Part shown: piece after piece, positions 45,084 through 54,157 of the stretch
Numbering within the stretch: position 1 is the first letter of the stretch
Layout: every line of letters starts with the position of its first letter
DNA from: Bog-473 sp963807675
GTDB taxonomy: Bacteria > Actinomycetota > Acidimicrobiia > Acidimicrobiales > RAAP-2
DNA: 64,000 bases
NCBI GenBank assembly: GCA_963807675.1
Contig: CAWECP010000012.1
Location: forward strand, 1,240,001 to 1,304,000
Direction: 5' to 3'
Made by a program: the position numbers and the translations under genes
The notes under the pieces: generated by a model
Seen by the model: only the letters and a program-made list of their open reading frames with translations
Databases searched by the model: none
What the model was told of the DNA's origin: nothing

Positions 45084-46303
45084 TCAGCGGCTCAGCACCA
45101 CCGAGGAGCCGTGGCCGAACAAACCTTGGTTGGCCGTGACGGCCACGCGGGCGCCCTCGACCTGGTGCCCGGCCGCCGTGCCGCGCAGCTGCCAGACGCA
45201 CTCGCACACTTGGGCGATCGCCTGAGCCGGGATGGCCTCGCCGAAGCACGACAGCCCGCCGGAGGGGTTCACGGGCACCCGGCCCCCGAGGGCGGTGACA
45301 CCGTCGCGCAGGAGCTTCTCCGCCTCGCCCTCGCCGCACAGCCCGACGTCCTCGTACCAGTCGAGTTCGAGCGCGGACGACAGGTCGTAGACCTCGGCCA
45401 GCTGCACGTCCTCGGGCCCGATGCCGGCCTCGGCGTAGGCGGCCGCGGCGATGGAGGGACGGAATCTGCCGGCGGTCTCGGACCCGGCGCCCTCGAACGC
45501 GGCGGCCGAGTCGGTCGCGAAGTTCGGCATCTCAATGACGGTGTTGGGGAACGTCGGCGTCACGGTCGACACGGCGTCGATGGTCACCAGCGGTGACGCG
45601 CCGCCGGCGTGGCGGCGGGCGAACTCCATGCTCGACAGGACGAGGGCGGCGCCGCCGTCCGACGTGGCGCAGATCTCCAGCAACCGCAGTGGGTCGGCCA
45701 CCATGGGCGACCCCAGGACTTCGTCGACCGTCACCTCCTTGCGGTAGCGCGCGTACGGATTGGCTAGGCCGTGGCGCGCGTTCTTCACCTTCACCTGCGC
45801 GAAGTCCTCTTCGGTGGCGCCGAAGCGGTCCATGCGACGGCGTGCGTAGAGCGCGAAGTAGGTCGGATTGGTGGCGCCCATCAGGTGGAAGCGCAACCAG
45901 TCGGGGTCGTCCTTGCGCTCGCCGCCCACCGGGGCGAAGAAGCCCTTCGGCGTGGTGTCGGCCCCCACCACGAGTGCCACGTCGCACAGCCCGGCCAGAA
46001 TCTGCGCCCGCGCGTTGGCGATGGCCACCGCGCCCGAGGCGCAGGCGGCGTAGACGCTCGAGACCCGTGCGCCCGTCCAGCCGAGGGCCTGGGCGAAGGT
46101 GGCCCCCGACACGAAGCCGGGATACCCATTGCGGATGGTGTCGGCGCCGGAGACGAACTGCATGTCGCGCCAGCCCAGGCCGGCGTCGGTCAGCGCGCGC
46201 GGGCGGCAGCCAGGCCGTACTCCACGAAGGGCCGGCCCCACTTGCCCCACTCGTGCATGCCCGCCCCCAGGACGGCCACCTTCTTGTTCTCGTTGCCGGA
46301 CAC
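45084..46303 (-). CDS. SCP-x-type thiolase/aldolase-like protein, Ltp2-like, frameshifted
   Basis: About 406 aa when joined. The N-terminus (KKVAVLGAGMHEWGKWGRPF, read from GTG 46303) meets a stop near 46196; one missing base there joins RA to ALTDAGLGWRDMQFVSGADT. VSSVYAACASGAVAIANARA contains the thiolase Cys position, followed by EICATSDGGAALVLSS, QLAEVYDLSSALELDWYEDV and VNPSGGLSCFGEAIPAQA. Its pairing with the DUF35 gene upstream resembles Ltp2 with its DUF35 partner, which releases propionyl-CoA from the last side-chain intermediate. The exact member is an inference from context. Confidence 0.8.
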
Positions 46304-46310
46304 GGTCAGG

Positions 46311-46778
46311 TCATCCCTCCTGCCCGGAGCCGAGCGGGCGCCACTTCCAGACGAGGTAGTCGGTGCCGTCCTCGGAGTAGAGGGTCTCGACCACCAGCTC
46401 GACCTCGTCGCCCACCCGCAGGTCGTCGACCGTCACCCCGCCTACCACCTGGCCCATGACCACGAGCTTCTCGGCCGCCAGCTCCACGGCGGCCAGGCAG
46501 AAGGGCACGTAGGGGTCGGCCGCCACAAAGGGCGCCGGCGGCTGGTAGCGGGCGTCGGTGTAGGACCAGATGCGGCCCCGGCGCGACAGCTCCACCGGGG
46601 CGAACGACGTGGACGCGCAGTCGGGGTTGCGGCAGTACCGCGAGTCCGCCGGGAAGGCGAAGGTGCCGCAGCTCTCACAACGCGACCCGAGCAGCGCCGG
46701 CGGCGCCCCGTCGTCGCCGGTGGTGAACCAGCCCTCGACAGCCGGCACGCGGGCCCGCACCGCACCGACCTCTGCCAT
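46311..46778 (-). CDS. DUF35 zinc-ribbon/OB-fold partner protein
   Basis: 155 aa. A complete zinc ribbon CESCGTFAFPADSRYCRNPD with the fourth Cys just after (DCAST) is followed by an OB fold (GRIWSYTDARYQPPAPF, PFCLAAVELAAEKLVVMGQV, DEVELVVETLY). This is the form that binds and activates Ltp2-type aldolases. The start shares a base with the FadA5-like stop (TGATG) and the thiolase-like gene begins 7 nt after its stop, so all three are one transcript. Confidence 0.85.
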   Translation of the reverse strand: MAEVGAVRARVPAVEGWFTTGDDGAPPALLGSRCESCGTFAFPADSRYCRNPDCASTSFAPVELSRRGRIWSYTDARYQPPAPFVAADPYVPFCLAAVELAAEKLVVMGQVVGGVTVDDLRVGDEVELVVETLYSEDGTDYLVWKWRPLGSGQEG

Positions 46779-47956
46779 CAGCCCAGCCGCTCGATGATGG
46801 TGGCGTTCGCCTGCCCACCGCCCTCACACATGGTCTGCAGCCCGTAACGGCCCCCCGTGCGCTCGAGCTCGTTCACCAGCGTGGCCATCAGCCGCGCCCC
46901 CGAGCACCCCGTGGGGTGGCCGATGGCGATGGCGCCGCCGTTCACGTTGACCTTGTCCATGTCGGGCCGGTACTCGCGCTCCCAGGCCAGCACGACCGAC
47001 GCGAACGCCTCGTTGATCTCGACCAGGTCCATGTCCTCGAGCTTCAACTTGGCCTTGGCCAGCACCAGCTCGGTGGCCGGGATGGGCGCCGTCAGCATGA
47101 TTTGGGGGTCGTTGGCCGCCACCGCGAACGTGTGGAAGCGCGCCCGTGGCACCAGCCCCAGTGAGGTCGCCCGCTCCTCGCTCATGATCAGCACGGCGGC
47201 CGCACCGTCCGAGATCTGCGACGAGGTTCCTGCCGTCACCGTTCCCGTGTCGGAGAACGCCGGCAACAGAGCGGCCAGCTTCTCGAGCGAGGTATCCCGG
47301 CGCACCCCTTCGTCGTTCTCGAGCAGGCCGCTCACCTCGGGCGCCCCGGGCAGGTCGGGGTGCACCCGCGCCTCGATCGGCACGATCTCGTTGGCAAAAC
47401 GCCCCTCGTCGGTGGCCCGGACCGCGCGCTGGTGCGAGCGCAGGCCGAACTCGTCCATCTCCTCGCGGCCGATCTTCCAGCGCCAGGCGATCTCCTCGGC
47501 GCACTCGCCCTGGTGGATGAGCTCGAAGCGTTCGAGATACAGGGGCCCGTACGCCTCGCCCGGCCCCGGATCGGTCGTCGAGCCGATGGGCACCCGGCTC
47601 ATCGACTCCACGCCGGCCCCGATGGCCACGTCCATGGCCCCGGACATGACCGCCTGGGCGGCGAAGTGGATGGCCTGTTGGGCCGAGCCGCACTGGCGGT
47701 CGACCGTGGTGCCCGGGACCGACTCGGGGAACCCGGCGGCCAGCGCCGCGTTGCGGGCGATGTTCATGGCCTGCTCGCCCACGGTCATGGTGCAGCCCAT
47801 CACCACGTCCTCCACCAGGGCGGGGTCGAGGTCGTTGCGCGCCAGCAGAGCGGCCAGCGGCTGCGCGGCCAGGTCGGTGGCGTGCCACCCGGACAGGCGG
47901 CCGCCCCGGCGTCCAACCGGGGTGCGGACGGCATCGACGATCACGGCGTTCGGCAT
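46778..47956 (-). CDS. acetyl-CoA acyltransferase, FadA5-like thiolase
   Basis: 392-aa degradative thiolase with all active-site parts: nucleophile Cys in TTVDRQCGSAQQAI, NEAFAS loop in LVEINEAFASVVLAWEREY, His in NGGAIAIGHPTGCSGARL and the second Cys in TMCEGGGQANATI. Length and the WEREYRPDMDKVNVNGGAIA stretch agree well with FadA5, the thiolase of cholesterol side-chain breakdown; FadA6 is the alternative. It heads the FadA5-DUF35-Ltp2-like operon. Confidence 0.87.
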   Translation of the reverse strand: MPNAVIVDAVRTPVGRRGGRLSGWHATDLAAQPLAALLARNDLDPALVEDVVMGCTMTVGEQAMNIARNAALAAGFPESVPGTTVDRQCGSAQQAIHFAAQAVMSGAMDVAIGAGVESMSRVPIGSTTDPGPGEAYGPLYLERFELIHQGECAEEIAWRWKIGREEMDEFGLRSHQRAVRATDEGRFANEIVPIEARVHPDLPGAPEVSGLLENDEGVRRDTSLEKLAALLPAFSDTGTVTAGTSSQISDGAAAVLIMSEERATSLGLVPRARFHTFAVAANDPQIMLTAPIPATELVLAKAKLKLEDMDLVEINEAFASVVLAWEREYRPDMDKVNVNGGAIAIGHPTGCSGARLMATLVNELERTGGRYGLQTMCEGGGQANATIIERLG

Positions 47957-48046
47957 AGGTAGACCAAGTCTGACGCCGAATCAGATCCTGTGCCAGACGC
48001 GACGCGCGGCCCCGAACCGGGTCCGGATCGGCCAACATAGGTGTGT

Positions 48047-49061
48047 ATGAGGGGATTGGTCACGGGCGGGGTGCTCGGTGCGTTCGCCCTGGCCGCGCTG
48101 GCGGTCGGCATCTCCTCCGGTGGTGCCGCCACGACCAAGACTGCGTCCACGGGGACCAGCCGCCCGGTCTCGTCTGCGGTGCGCGCCCGCGAGCGGGCGG
48201 GCGACCCGCCGGCCCCGGCGCTCAAGGCGGGGCAGCAGGCCACCGTCACCTATTGCAACCACCAGCGGGCCCACATCACCGAGCCCGCCGTCCTGCACGG
48301 GCCGACGCCGGCCGTCATCTACGTGCACGGCGGCGGCTGGGTGGGCGGGAACCTCAACTCGGGTGGCTTCCTCATCAGCACCATCGGCCCCGCGCTGGCC
48401 GCCAACGGCTTCGTCGTCGTCAGCATCGACTACCGCCTGGGACCCGGCGATCACTGGCCGGACCAGATCGACGACGTCAAGTGCGCGGTGCGCTACCTGC
48501 GGGCCAACGCGCGCCAGCTCCACATCTACCCCTCGGAGATCGGCGCCTGGGGCGAGAGCGCCGGCGGCCACCTGGTGGCGCTGACCGGCACCGCAGGCCG
48601 CTCGGCCGGGTGGGACGTCGGCCCCTACGCCGGCGTGTCCAGCCGGATCCAGGCCGTGGTCGACATGGCGGGCCCCACCGACCTGCTCACCATGGGCAAC
48701 CAGGGCGACGCCGTGCTGGTGGCCGAGGAGTTCACTGCGCCTGCTCGGCACCATTCCCGAGCACAGCCTGGGCGCCGACCTGCGCGCGGACAGTCCGGTC
48801 ACCTACGTCAAGCACGGTGACCCGCCGTTCCTGATCGTGCAGTCGACCAACGACACCGTGGTCTATCCCCAGCAGGCCCAGGAGCTGGCCTGGGATCTCG
48901 CGGCCAACCACGTGCCCTACAGGCTGGTCATGGACAACGGCGGCGGCCACGAATTCGACGACCCGGGCGCCGTGCCCGACGAAACCCAGATCACCAGCAT
49001 GGTCGTGCAGTTCTTCGTGAAGACCCTCGTCTTCCAGTCCACGACCGGCTTGAACGGCTGA
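48047..49061 (+). CDS. secreted or lipid-anchored esterase (BD-FAE/HSL-like), frameshifted
   Basis: About 337 aa when joined. A hydrophobic signal segment (residues 3-28, GLVTGGVLGAFALAALAVGI) precedes an alpha/beta hydrolase: oxyanion motif VIYVHGGGWVGGNLNSGG, nucleophile IGAWGESAGGHLVALTG and a C-terminal His in MDNGGGHEFDD. The frame changes near 48735-48738, where AEEF joins LRLLGTIPEHSLGADLRADS. ATG 47 bases into the divergent region from the FadA5-like gene. A role in freeing steroid or lipid esters outside the cell is possible but unproven. Confidence 0.82.
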
Positions 49062-49126
49062 CCCAGGCACCACCGGCCGCAGACCTTGGCAACGCCGAGC
49101 CGGCTGTGCCAGATTCGCTGCGCCCT

Positions 49127-49159
49127 ATGGATCTGACATGGACCTGACATGGACCTGAC
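49127..49159 (+). repeat. 11-bp repeat, three tandem copies, each with an ATG
   Basis: ATGGATCTGAC, ATGGACCTGAC, ATGGACCTGAC at 49127, 49138 and 49149. Because 11 is not a multiple of three, each ATG is in a different frame. The first two open six-codon ORFs that stop at TGA codons inside the repeat; only the third starts the acyl-CoA dehydrogenase. Confidence 0.9.
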
Positions 49160-50294
49160 CTTCAGCGCCGAGCAGGAGGCGTTCCGCGCCGAGGCCCGCG
49201 CCTGGCTGGCGGCGCACGTCCCCGCCGACCCGCTCCCCTCCTTCGACACGCCGGCCGGCTTCGAGGCCCACCGGGCTTGGGAGCGCACCATGTTCGACGA
49301 CCGTTGGTCCGTGGTCAGCTGGCCCGTCGAGTACGGCGGGCGCGGCGCCGGCCTCTTCGATTGGCTGGTGTTCGAGGAGGAGTACTACCGGGCCCGGGCG
49401 CCGGGGCGGGTGAGCCAGAACGGCATCTTCCTGCTCGGGCCCACCATGCTCGAGTACGGCACCGAGGCCCAGAAGGCGCGCTACCTCCCACCCATGGCGG
49501 CCGGCGACGAAATCTGGTGCCAGGGCTGGTCCGAGCCCGATGCCGGCAGCGACCTGGCCGGCATCCGCTCCCGTGCCGCGCGGAACGCCGCGGGCGACGG
49601 CTGGATCCTCAACGGCCAGAAGACCTGGGCCAGCCGCGGCGCGTTCGCCGACTGGTGCTTCGGCATCTTCCGCACGGACGCGGAGGCGGAGCGCCACCGT
49701 GGCCTGACCTACTTCCTCGTCGCCATGGGCTCGCCTGGGGTCACCGTCCGCCCCATCCCCCAGGTCGACGGCGAGACTGGGTTCGCCGAGATCTTCTTCG
49801 ACAACGTCGAGGTCCCCGAAGAACAGGTACTGGGCGAGGTCGGGCACGGCTGGTCCGTCGCCATGGCCACCGCGGGCTCCGAGCGCGGCCTCTCCCTTCG
49901 GAGTCCGGCGCGCTACACCGAGGCAGCCGACCGCCTCCTCCGGCTCTACGCGTCGCGTGGCGGCCCACCCGCCTCCACCGACGACGTGGCGCGCGCGCAC
50001 ATGCACGCCGAGGCCTACCAGCTGCACACCTACTGGACCGCCAGCAAGGTGGCCCGCGGCCACGCCGTCGGCCCCGAGGCGAGCGCCAACAAGATCTTCT
50101 GGTCCGAGACCGACGTCGACATCCACACGGCCGCCCTCGACCTCCTCGGTCCCGAGGCGGAGCTGCTGACCTCCCGCGGACCGGGCGAATGGCTCGACGG
50201 CTACCTCTTTTCGTTGGCCGGGACCATCTACGCCGGCACCAACGAAATTCAGCGCAACGTGGTGGCCGAGCGTCTGCTCGGCCTGCCCCGCTGA
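49149..50294 (+). CDS. acyl-CoA dehydrogenase, FadE26-like
   Basis: 381 aa. The N-terminal helical domain includes TMFDDRWSVVSWPVEYGGRG, the middle beta domain WCQGWSEPDAGSDLAG binds FAD and substrate, and the C-terminal domain ends in GTIYAGTNEIQRNVVAERLL. Immediately followed by a second, shorter dehydrogenase-like gene. Paired genes of these sizes encode alpha2-beta2 enzymes that oxidise steroid side-chain CoA esters (FadE26-FadE27 in mycobacteria, 400 and 373 aa). The pair assignment rests on order and size. Confidence 0.87.
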   Translation: MDLTFSAEQEAFRAEARAWLAAHVPADPLPSFDTPAGFEAHRAWERTMFDDRWSVVSWPVEYGGRGAGLFDWLVFEEEYYRARAPGRVSQNGIFLLGPTMLEYGTEAQKARYLPPMAAGDEIWCQGWSEPDAGSDLAGIRSRAARNAAGDGWILNGQKTWASRGAFADWCFGIFRTDAEAERHRGLTYFLVAMGSPGVTVRPIPQVDGETGFAEIFFDNVEVPEEQVLGEVGHGWSVAMATAGSERGLSLRSPARYTEAADRLLRLYASRGGPPASTDDVARAHMHAEAYQLHTYWTASKVARGHAVGPEASANKIFWSETDVDIHTAALDLLGPEAELLTSRGPGEWLDGYLFSLAGTIYAGTNEIQRNVVAERLLGLPR

Positions 50295-50312
50295 AGGGAC
50301 CGGAGCCCGGCT

Positions 50313-51416
50313 GTGGACTTCGCCTTCTCCGAGCAGCAGGACGAGCTGCGTGAGGGCGTGCGCACCGTGCTGGACGCGGAGTGCTCGCCGGACGCACTGC
50401 GCGTCTTCGAGGTAGCCGACGAGTCGGGCCGCGCCGAATTGGCGAGGAACCGCTGGGCCGTCCTCGCCGAGCTCGGTGCGCCGGCGCTCGTGGTGCCCGA
50501 GGCGGCTGGCGGACTCGGGCTGGGCGACGTCGACCTGGTCGGCGTCCTCGAGGAGGCCGGGCGGGCATGCCTGCCCGAGCCGCTGCTCGAGACGGCCGCG
50601 CTCGCCGCCCCCACCCTCGCCGCGCTGCTCCCGGACGCCGCCGCGGCGGCCGCGCTCGCCGCGCTCGTCGAAGAGGACGCCGTGGTCGCCGTGGGTGGGA
50701 TCGACGTGACGGTCGACGGGCTGGTCTCCCCCAGCGAGGTGACGGCCGACGGCACGTTGCGGACGCCACGCGTCGTCGGTGCGCGCGACGGGGCGATCCT
50801 CCTGCTCGCCTGCCGGGACGCCGAGTCGGGCTGGCAGCTTCACGCGGTCCCCGAGGCCTCGTGCGTCACCGAGCCCACGCCCGCCCTCAGCGCGTCACGC
50901 GACCTCTCGACTGTGCGCTGGCCCCTCTCGTCCGACACGCTGTTGGCTTACGGCGTGGCCGCCGAGGCGGCCGCCGGCCTGCTGGCGGACCGCGCCGCCG
51001 CCGGAACGGCCGCACTCCTCGTCGGCCTGGCCGACCGAATGGTCGCCATGACGGCCGCCTACGCCAAGGAGCGCCATCAGTTCGGCCGGCCCATCGGCAG
51101 CTTCCAGGCCGTCAAGCACCTGCTGGCCGACGCCCGGGTGGCGCTGGAGTTCGCCCGTCCCGTCACCTATCGTGCCGCCTGGTCGCTGGCCACCGCGCAG
51201 CCGACGCTGTCGCACGACGCGTCCATGGCCAAGGCCATGGCGTCGGACGCGGCCGACCTGGCCGCGCGCGTCGCGCTGCAGGTCCACGGTGCCATCGGCT
51301 ACACGTGGGAGTGCGACCTCCACTTCTTCTTGAAGCGGGCCTGGGCGCTGTCGCGCGCCTGGGGGGACGCCGCCACGCACCGGCGCCTCGTCCTGGCCCA
51401 CGCGCGCGGGCGCTGA
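50313..51416 (+). CDS. acyl-CoA dehydrogenase partner subunit, FadE27-like
   Basis: 367 aa from GTG 50313. ALVVPEAAGGLGLGDVDLVG and CLPEPLLETAALAAPTLAAL are N-terminal; the middle domain lacks the strong FAD-side motif seen in the first subunit. RHQFGRPIGSFQAVKHLLAD and ALQVHGAIGYTWECDLHFFL are intact C-terminal motifs. This split of features is typical for heteromeric steroid acyl-CoA dehydrogenases, where FAD sites are shared at subunit contacts. Starts 18 nt after the first subunit. Confidence 0.85.
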   Translation: MDFAFSEQQDELREGVRTVLDAECSPDALRVFEVADESGRAELARNRWAVLAELGAPALVVPEAAGGLGLGDVDLVGVLEEAGRACLPEPLLETAALAAPTLAALLPDAAAAAALAALVEEDAVVAVGGIDVTVDGLVSPSEVTADGTLRTPRVVGARDGAILLLACRDAESGWQLHAVPEASCVTEPTPALSASRDLSTVRWPLSSDTLLAYGVAAEAAAGLLADRAAAGTAALLVGLADRMVAMTAAYAKERHQFGRPIGSFQAVKHLLADARVALEFARPVTYRAAWSLATAQPTLSHDASMAKAMASDAADLAARVALQVHGAIGYTWECDLHFFLKRAWALSRAWGDAATHRRLVLAHARGR

Positions 51417-51460
51417 ACGCGCTCGCTCGCTTGCAGCGCAACCCCCGAAACTGCGTCGCG

Positions 51461-53971
51461 TCACTCGGTCCGCAGCAGCAGCGCCGCCGGCGTGCGGGCA
51501 GCGATGCGCCCGGGGATGGCGGCCACGAGGTTGCCCAGGACGAGGGCGCCCACCGCGACGCCGATGATCGGGATGGCCGGCACGGTCGGACTGGGCACGA
51601 CGTAGATGTTGTCGGCGAAGGCGTCCCACAGGAAGCGCCCGAAGACGATCCCGAGCGGCACGCCGACGACGAGGCCGATGACCACCGCCACGCTCGACTG
51701 CCAGGCCACGCTGGAGGCCAACTGCCGGCCCGTGAACCCGAGTGCCCTGAGCATGGCCATGGACCGCCGCCGGCGGCGCACGGAGGCCACGAGGGTGAGC
51801 CCCATCGCGGTCACCGCCCCCACCGTGAGCCCGAGGCCGAGGAGCAGGGGTGTGGAGCCCATCGACCGGTAGTTCACGATCTCCGCCGGCCGTTGCGCCG
51901 GAAGCACGACGCTCGAGTAATTGGTGGGGAGGCTGAGCTTGCCGGCGATGTGGTTCAAGCCGCGCCGCGCCGCCGTGGCATCCACGCCGGGCTTGAGACG
52001 CACGAAGATGGCGTTGGGGCCCGTCGGCGACAGGCCGAACTGGTTGCGCTCGGACGCAGGAAGGAGCCGGTAATCCACGACCGCTCCCGTTCCCAAGGAG
52101 GCGTGGCCCGTCACCCCTCCGACGCCGATGGCGGGCATGGTCGCGGTGCCGACGATCGTGAGGCGGTGCGGAGTGGTGGTGCCGTAACGGACGGTGACGG
52201 TGTCTCCCACCTTCTTGTGGATCGCAGCCAGTGTCCCCGGAGCGAGCACGATCTGGCCCGAAGCGTCGAAGCCGTGGCCGGTCAGGATCGGCGGGGCCAC
52301 TGAAGCACCCGGCGACCCCGCAACGACGGGCACGGTCTGGCCGTCGATCTGCAGGCTGCCGAAGTAGTACCCGGACCAGGCGGCCACGCTCGTGTCGTGG
52401 TCCAGCAGCGCGGCCGACGCCGCGGCGGGGACGTCACCGGCCCCACCGCCGGCGAGGACGGCGTAGTTCCAGTTCCAGCCGTAGAGGCGCGGGTGTGACA
52501 CGAGCGAATTCAGGCTCGCACCGAACACGACGGTGGCGATGACGACGACAACGGTCAACGTGGCACCGAGAATGGCGGAGCGCACCGGGACCGAATCCGC
52601 CTCCGCTCCCGGCTCGAGGGCGAAGCGGATACCGGTGACGGCCGAAACGGGCAGACCCGCGGACGCCGCGGCCCCGGCGGTACGAGACGGAGCCCGCGGG
52701 CGGCTGCCCCAGCCGGCGGACCGGTGCGGTGCCTGCTGCACGACGAGCACCATGGCCACAAAACCGAGGACGACGACCAGCATCAGCATCCCCAGGCCCA
52801 GCACGGTCCAGTCGAGATTGATGCCGCGGTCGGGGTCGAAGGGACGGACGGGACCCAGTGGGGCCAGGGGCGAGAGCGCCACGGCAAAGAGCCCGGCCAG
52901 CAGCGCGCCCAGCACGATCGCTCCCATGATCCCGAGCAGTCCGTCACCCGCGGTCATGGCCGGGTCGGCGCCCAGCGCACGCAGCGTGCGCTCCTCGTGG
53001 GCCCAGAAGCTGAGCTGCCGCCCGATGACCTGGCCCGCGATCAACAGGGCCGCCAGCGCCGCGATGAGCCCGAACACGCCGAGGGCGATCGCCTCGGGCT
53101 TAATGGCGTTCTGGGCCTTGGTGACGTCGATGGAGGTGTCGTAGAAGTCGTAGGGCAGCACGGCGGGGATGACGCGCTCGACCTCTGCCTCCACGGCGTT
53201 CACGTCGCGACTGCCGTGCTCGAGTTGGAGGTAGGTGAACGTGAAGTTCGAACAGCAGTCGAGCAGCTGTCGCGTCAGGGCCGGGGTGAGGATGACGGTG
53301 ACGGGACCGTTGGCGTCGATGTCGTCCTGCACGACGGCGTTGTTGAGGACGACCGTCCCGACCACGGTTAGGTTCTGACGTAACGCCGGCTTCGGCGGCA
53401 CGACGGACCCGGCGGAGCTGAGTTGCGAGTTGGCGTAGGTGCCCCAGGGAACGGTCTGCCCGACGTGCAGACCCAGGGTGCGTGCGGCGCCGACGGTCAT
53501 CATGATCTCGTCGGGCCGGTTCGGGTCGGCCATGCGGCCCTGGACGACGGTCACCCGGTCCTGCGTGAAGAAGAGGCCGCCCACGCTTCCATCGACGTCC
53601 ATGTTGGCGTTCTCCGCCGCCTTCGTCGGCTGTCCGTCACTATTCAGGGGTTCGGTGTACATGCCGGCGTAGCTGGCGACGTGGCGCACGTCGGGCAGGC
53701 GGGAGATCTTGGCGATCAGCGCGCTGTTATAGCCGTCGGTGTATCCCAGGAACGGATTCCAGAGCGCGGTCCCGAGGCTGAGGTTGGACGGGTTGGTGCT
53801 GGCCAGGAACGTCGGGAACGACGACTCCGTGCGTCGGGCGGCCGCCAGCGCACCCATGGCCAGACCGCCGATGAGCCCGATCAGGAGCACGAGCGACAGA
53901 TAGGCCCCCCAGCGGCGCCCGAAGGTGGCCCGGAAGCGATAGCGCGAGACCCGGACCAGCTGCCCGGTCAC
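51461..53971 (-). CDS. FtsX-type ABC transporter permease, full-length double
   Basis: 836-aa membrane protein with the MacB/FtsX arrangement duplicated: a first helix (WGAYLSLVLLIGLIGGLAMG), a large extracytoplasmic domain, three helices around 300-420 (IALGVFGLIAALAALLIAGQ, GLLGIMGAIVLGALLAGLFA), a single helix near 470, a second external domain and three final helices (TPLLLGLGLTVGAVTAMGLT through AIPIIGVAVGALVLGNLVAA). No ATPase gene is next to it, so its partner must be elsewhere or lost. Function may be lipoprotein or peptide export; not determinable. Confidence 0.82.
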   Translation of the reverse strand: MTGQLVRVSRYRFRATFGRRWGAYLSLVLLIGLIGGLAMGALAAARRTESSFPTFLASTNPSNLSLGTALWNPFLGYTDGYNSALIAKISRLPDVRHVASYAGMYTEPLNSDGQPTKAAENANMDVDGSVGGLFFTQDRVTVVQGRMADPNRPDEIMMTVGAARTLGLHVGQTVPWGTYANSQLSSAGSVVPPKPALRQNLTVVGTVVLNNAVVQDDIDANGPVTVILTPALTRQLLDCCSNFTFTYLQLEHGSRDVNAVEAEVERVIPAVLPYDFYDTSIDVTKAQNAIKPEAIALGVFGLIAALAALLIAGQVIGRQLSFWAHEERTLRALGADPAMTAGDGLLGIMGAIVLGALLAGLFAVALSPLAPLGPVRPFDPDRGINLDWTVLGLGMLMLVVVLGFVAMVLVVQQAPHRSAGWGSRPRAPSRTAGAAASAGLPVSAVTGIRFALEPGAEADSVPVRSAILGATLTVVVVIATVVFGASLNSLVSHPRLYGWNWNYAVLAGGGAGDVPAAASAALLDHDTSVAAWSGYYFGSLQIDGQTVPVVAGSPGASVAPPILTGHGFDASGQIVLAPGTLAAIHKKVGDTVTVRYGTTTPHRLTIVGTATMPAIGVGGVTGHASLGTGAVVDYRLLPASERNQFGLSPTGPNAIFVRLKPGVDATAARRGLNHIAGKLSLPTNYSSVVLPAQRPAEIVNYRSMGSTPLLLGLGLTVGAVTAMGLTLVASVRRRRRSMAMLRALGFTGRQLASSVAWQSSVAVVIGLVVGVPLGIVFGRFLWDAFADNIYVVPSPTVPAIPIIGVAVGALVLGNLVAAIPGRIAARTPAALLLRTE

Positions 53972-54157
53972 TTAGCCGGCCCGCGTGACCGGCGGAGCTT
54001 CACGTCGAAACCATCGCCTCACGCCAATCTGACCCTCCGGGTGCAGTCTGCTCGACGGCCGCACGGCGGCCAAGGTGGCTAACCCAACGCGGCGGAGTCG
54101 TACCACCACCACACCGCCGTGCGCACGCCGTGGTGGGCGACCTCTAACGGCGGAGAC

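Noticed and set aside
47957..48046. KstR-like box before the FadA5-like operon
   Set aside because: The nearest match around GAACCGGGTCC differs at three fixed positions.
49125..50843. Long minus-strand frame over the FadE pair
   Set aside because: It is an antisense shadow of two well-conserved dehydrogenase genes, with no start signal.
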